A stretch of 64,000 nucleotides of DNA from Myxococcota bacterium (GTDB lineage: Bacteria; Myxococcota_A; Bradymonadia; UBA7976; UBA1532), in NCBI GenBank assembly GCA_963169045.1, contig CAUJDF010000029.1, positions 62,001 through 126,000 of the forward strand. Reading direction: 5' to 3'. This document shows, piece by piece, positions 63,021 to 64,000 of the stretch. Below the pieces are notes generated by a model. The model was not told the origin of the DNA. It did not search any database and was given only the letters and a program-made list of their open reading frames with translations. A program made the position numbers and the translations under genes. The stretch's first letter is position 1; the number at the start of each line of letters is the position of its first letter.

Positions 63021-64000
63021 TCACCGATCGAGGCGGCCCGGGGCCTCGGCCAGCGTCCAGGCCATGATCGCCATCGCGGCGACGCCCTCGGCCAGCAGCG
63101 CCGGGTCGACCTTGTCGAGGGTGTCGGCGGGCGAGTGATGGAAGTCGAAGTAGTGGCGCTCGTCGACGACGAGCATCATGCCCGGCACGCCGGCGCGCTT
63201 GAGCGGGATGATGTCGGCGCCGGACGCGCCGGGCCACACGCGCGTGGCGCCGAGCGGCTGCAGCGCGGGCATCAGCGCCTTCAGCCGCTCCACCGCCGCC
63301 GCCTCCTTCGCCCCGTCGACCATCTCGAGGCCGAACCCCAGCGGCCGAAAGGCGCCCATGTCACTCTCGATCGCCGCGACATGATTGGGCAATTCGGCGG
63401 CGTGGGCCTCGGCGTATGCCTTCGCGCCGGCGAGGCCGTTCTCCTCGTTCGTCCAGAGCACGGCGCGGACGGTGCGGCGCGGCGGCGTCCCGAGCGCGCG
63501 CAGGAGGCGCAGGGCCTCGATCGTCATCACCACGCCGGCCCCGTCGTCGTGGGCGCCCTGACCGACGTCCCAGGAGTCGATGTGCGCGCCGATCACCACG
63601 ATCTCATCGGGCCGCTCGCGGCCGCGCAGCTCGGCGATCACGTTGGCCGACGGCGCAGTCCCCGCGTCGCGCGCGCCGAGCTTCAACCGCACCACGGGCT
63701 TGCGGCCCGCGTCGTAAAGCCGGTGCAGGAGCGCCGCGTCCTCGATCGTGATCGCCGCCGCCGGCACTCTGCGCGGTGCGTCGGCGTCGCTCGTGGCGCC
63801 CGTGTGCGGGGTGTGCAGCGAGCGCTCCGTCAGGGAACGCAAGAGAAATGCGACCGCGCCGACCTCCGCCGCGAGGCGCGGACCGTCGTAGCGGTAGCCG
63901 ACGACGGCGCCGTACCCCGAGGCGTTCTTCGCCTCGTCGTAGGGCGGCATCGGCGCGTCGATCAACAGGATCCGGCCCTTGGCCGCCGGCCCGAGCGCGC
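63021..64000 (-). CDS. M28-family metallopeptidase, partial
   Basis: The visible 326 residues include a protease-associated domain remnant (GYGAVVGYRYDGPRLAAEVG) and the M28 catalytic part: GAHIDSWDVGQGAHDDGAGV (zinc His and bridging Asp), WTNEENGLAG (catalytic Glu plus zinc Glu), AIESDMGAF (zinc Asp) and FDFHHSPADTLDKV (zinc His). These are aminopeptidases or carboxypeptidases, normally secreted or periplasmic. The N-terminus, including any signal peptide, lies beyond the window end. Confidence 0.9.
   Translation of the reverse strand, partial: ALGPAAKGRILLIDAPMPPYDEAKNASGYGAVVGYRYDGPRLAAEVGAVAFLLRSLTERSLHTPHTGATSDADAPRRVPAAAITIEDAALLHRLYDAGRKPVVRLKLGARDAGTAPSANVIAELRGRERPDEIVVIGAHIDSWDVGQGAHDDGAGVVMTIEALRLLRALGTPPRRTVRAVLWTNEENGLAGAKAYAEAHAAELPNHVAAIESDMGAFRPLGFGLEMVDGAKEAAAVERLKALMPALQPLGATRVWPGASGADIIPLKRAGVPGMMLVVDERHYFDFHHSPADTLDKVDPALLAEGVAAMAIMAWTLAEAPGRLDR

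Overview
The window comes from a high-GC Gram-negative bacterium. Tripartite efflux, lipoproteins with lipobox cysteines, an outer-membrane-type protein ending in an aromatic residue, Gly-rich and Cys-rich (CGDDGCGGSCG-like) surface lipoproteins and many sensor kinases suggest Myxococcota or another former deltaproteobacterial lineage. That placement is an inference from gene style, not from a marker phylogeny.

Left backbone (1-27.4 kb). A MacA-MacB-outer membrane factor operon comes first, on the minus strand. It is followed by a TPR protein with a Cys-rich lipoprotein, an OmpR-type two-component pair ending in a 43-bp triple tandem repeat, a CGNR zinc-finger regulator, a double-cupin protein, an ADP-ribosylglycohydrolase, a beta-helix lipoprotein, a lone RecC and an outer-membrane protein. 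A soluble GAF histidine kinase then precedes a tightly coupled glgX-treY-treZ operon (trehalose from glycogen), a Gly-rich beta-propeller-like lipoprotein, a methyltransferase and a CAP/SCP secreted protein.

Accessory region (about 27.5-58.0 kb). It is bracketed by near-identical direct repeats (27494-27512 and 57969-57988) and looks like an integrative element. From left to right it carries: a merR-thioredoxin-like-merTP operon with a classic mer operator but no merA; an AbiE-type toxin-antitoxin pair under a large concentric dyad; a tyrosine integrase with an excisionase-like partner; a serine recombinase behind a GAGAAC array; an MqsRA-like toxin-antitoxin pair; two ParB-DNA methyltransferase fusions that flank an HTH/unknown/reverse transcriptase operon; a restriction-modification module (two beta-class methyltransferases and a PLD-fold nuclease read from a TTG start); several unknown small genes; a Cys-rich lipoprotein; an ArdC-type antirestriction operon; and a three-gene ABC-ATPase/nuclease cassette resembling ABC three-component defence systems.

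The most striking regulatory feature is a promoter-like bipartite motif, GGGGCTCAG-N14/15-(G/C)AGTAGT. It occurs six times between 32.4 and 53.4 kb, each copy 24-79 bp upstream of and pointing at an element gene: xis-int, a 161-aa unknown, ParB-methyltransferase 1, a 99-aa unknown, the 205-aa unknown, and ardC. Two copies face each other and form a long inverted repeat. This suggests a dedicated regulon of the element. A second unusual feature is the reverse transcriptase with FGDD instead of YxDD and a large unassigned C-terminal part; its operon is preceded by a hairpin-rich 330-bp gap.

Right backbone (58.1-64 kb): the GTPase-family protein YchF, a small membrane protein, a large hybrid sensor kinase (PAS, three GAF, PAS, HisKA, HATPase, receiver), and a partial M28 peptidase cut by the window end.
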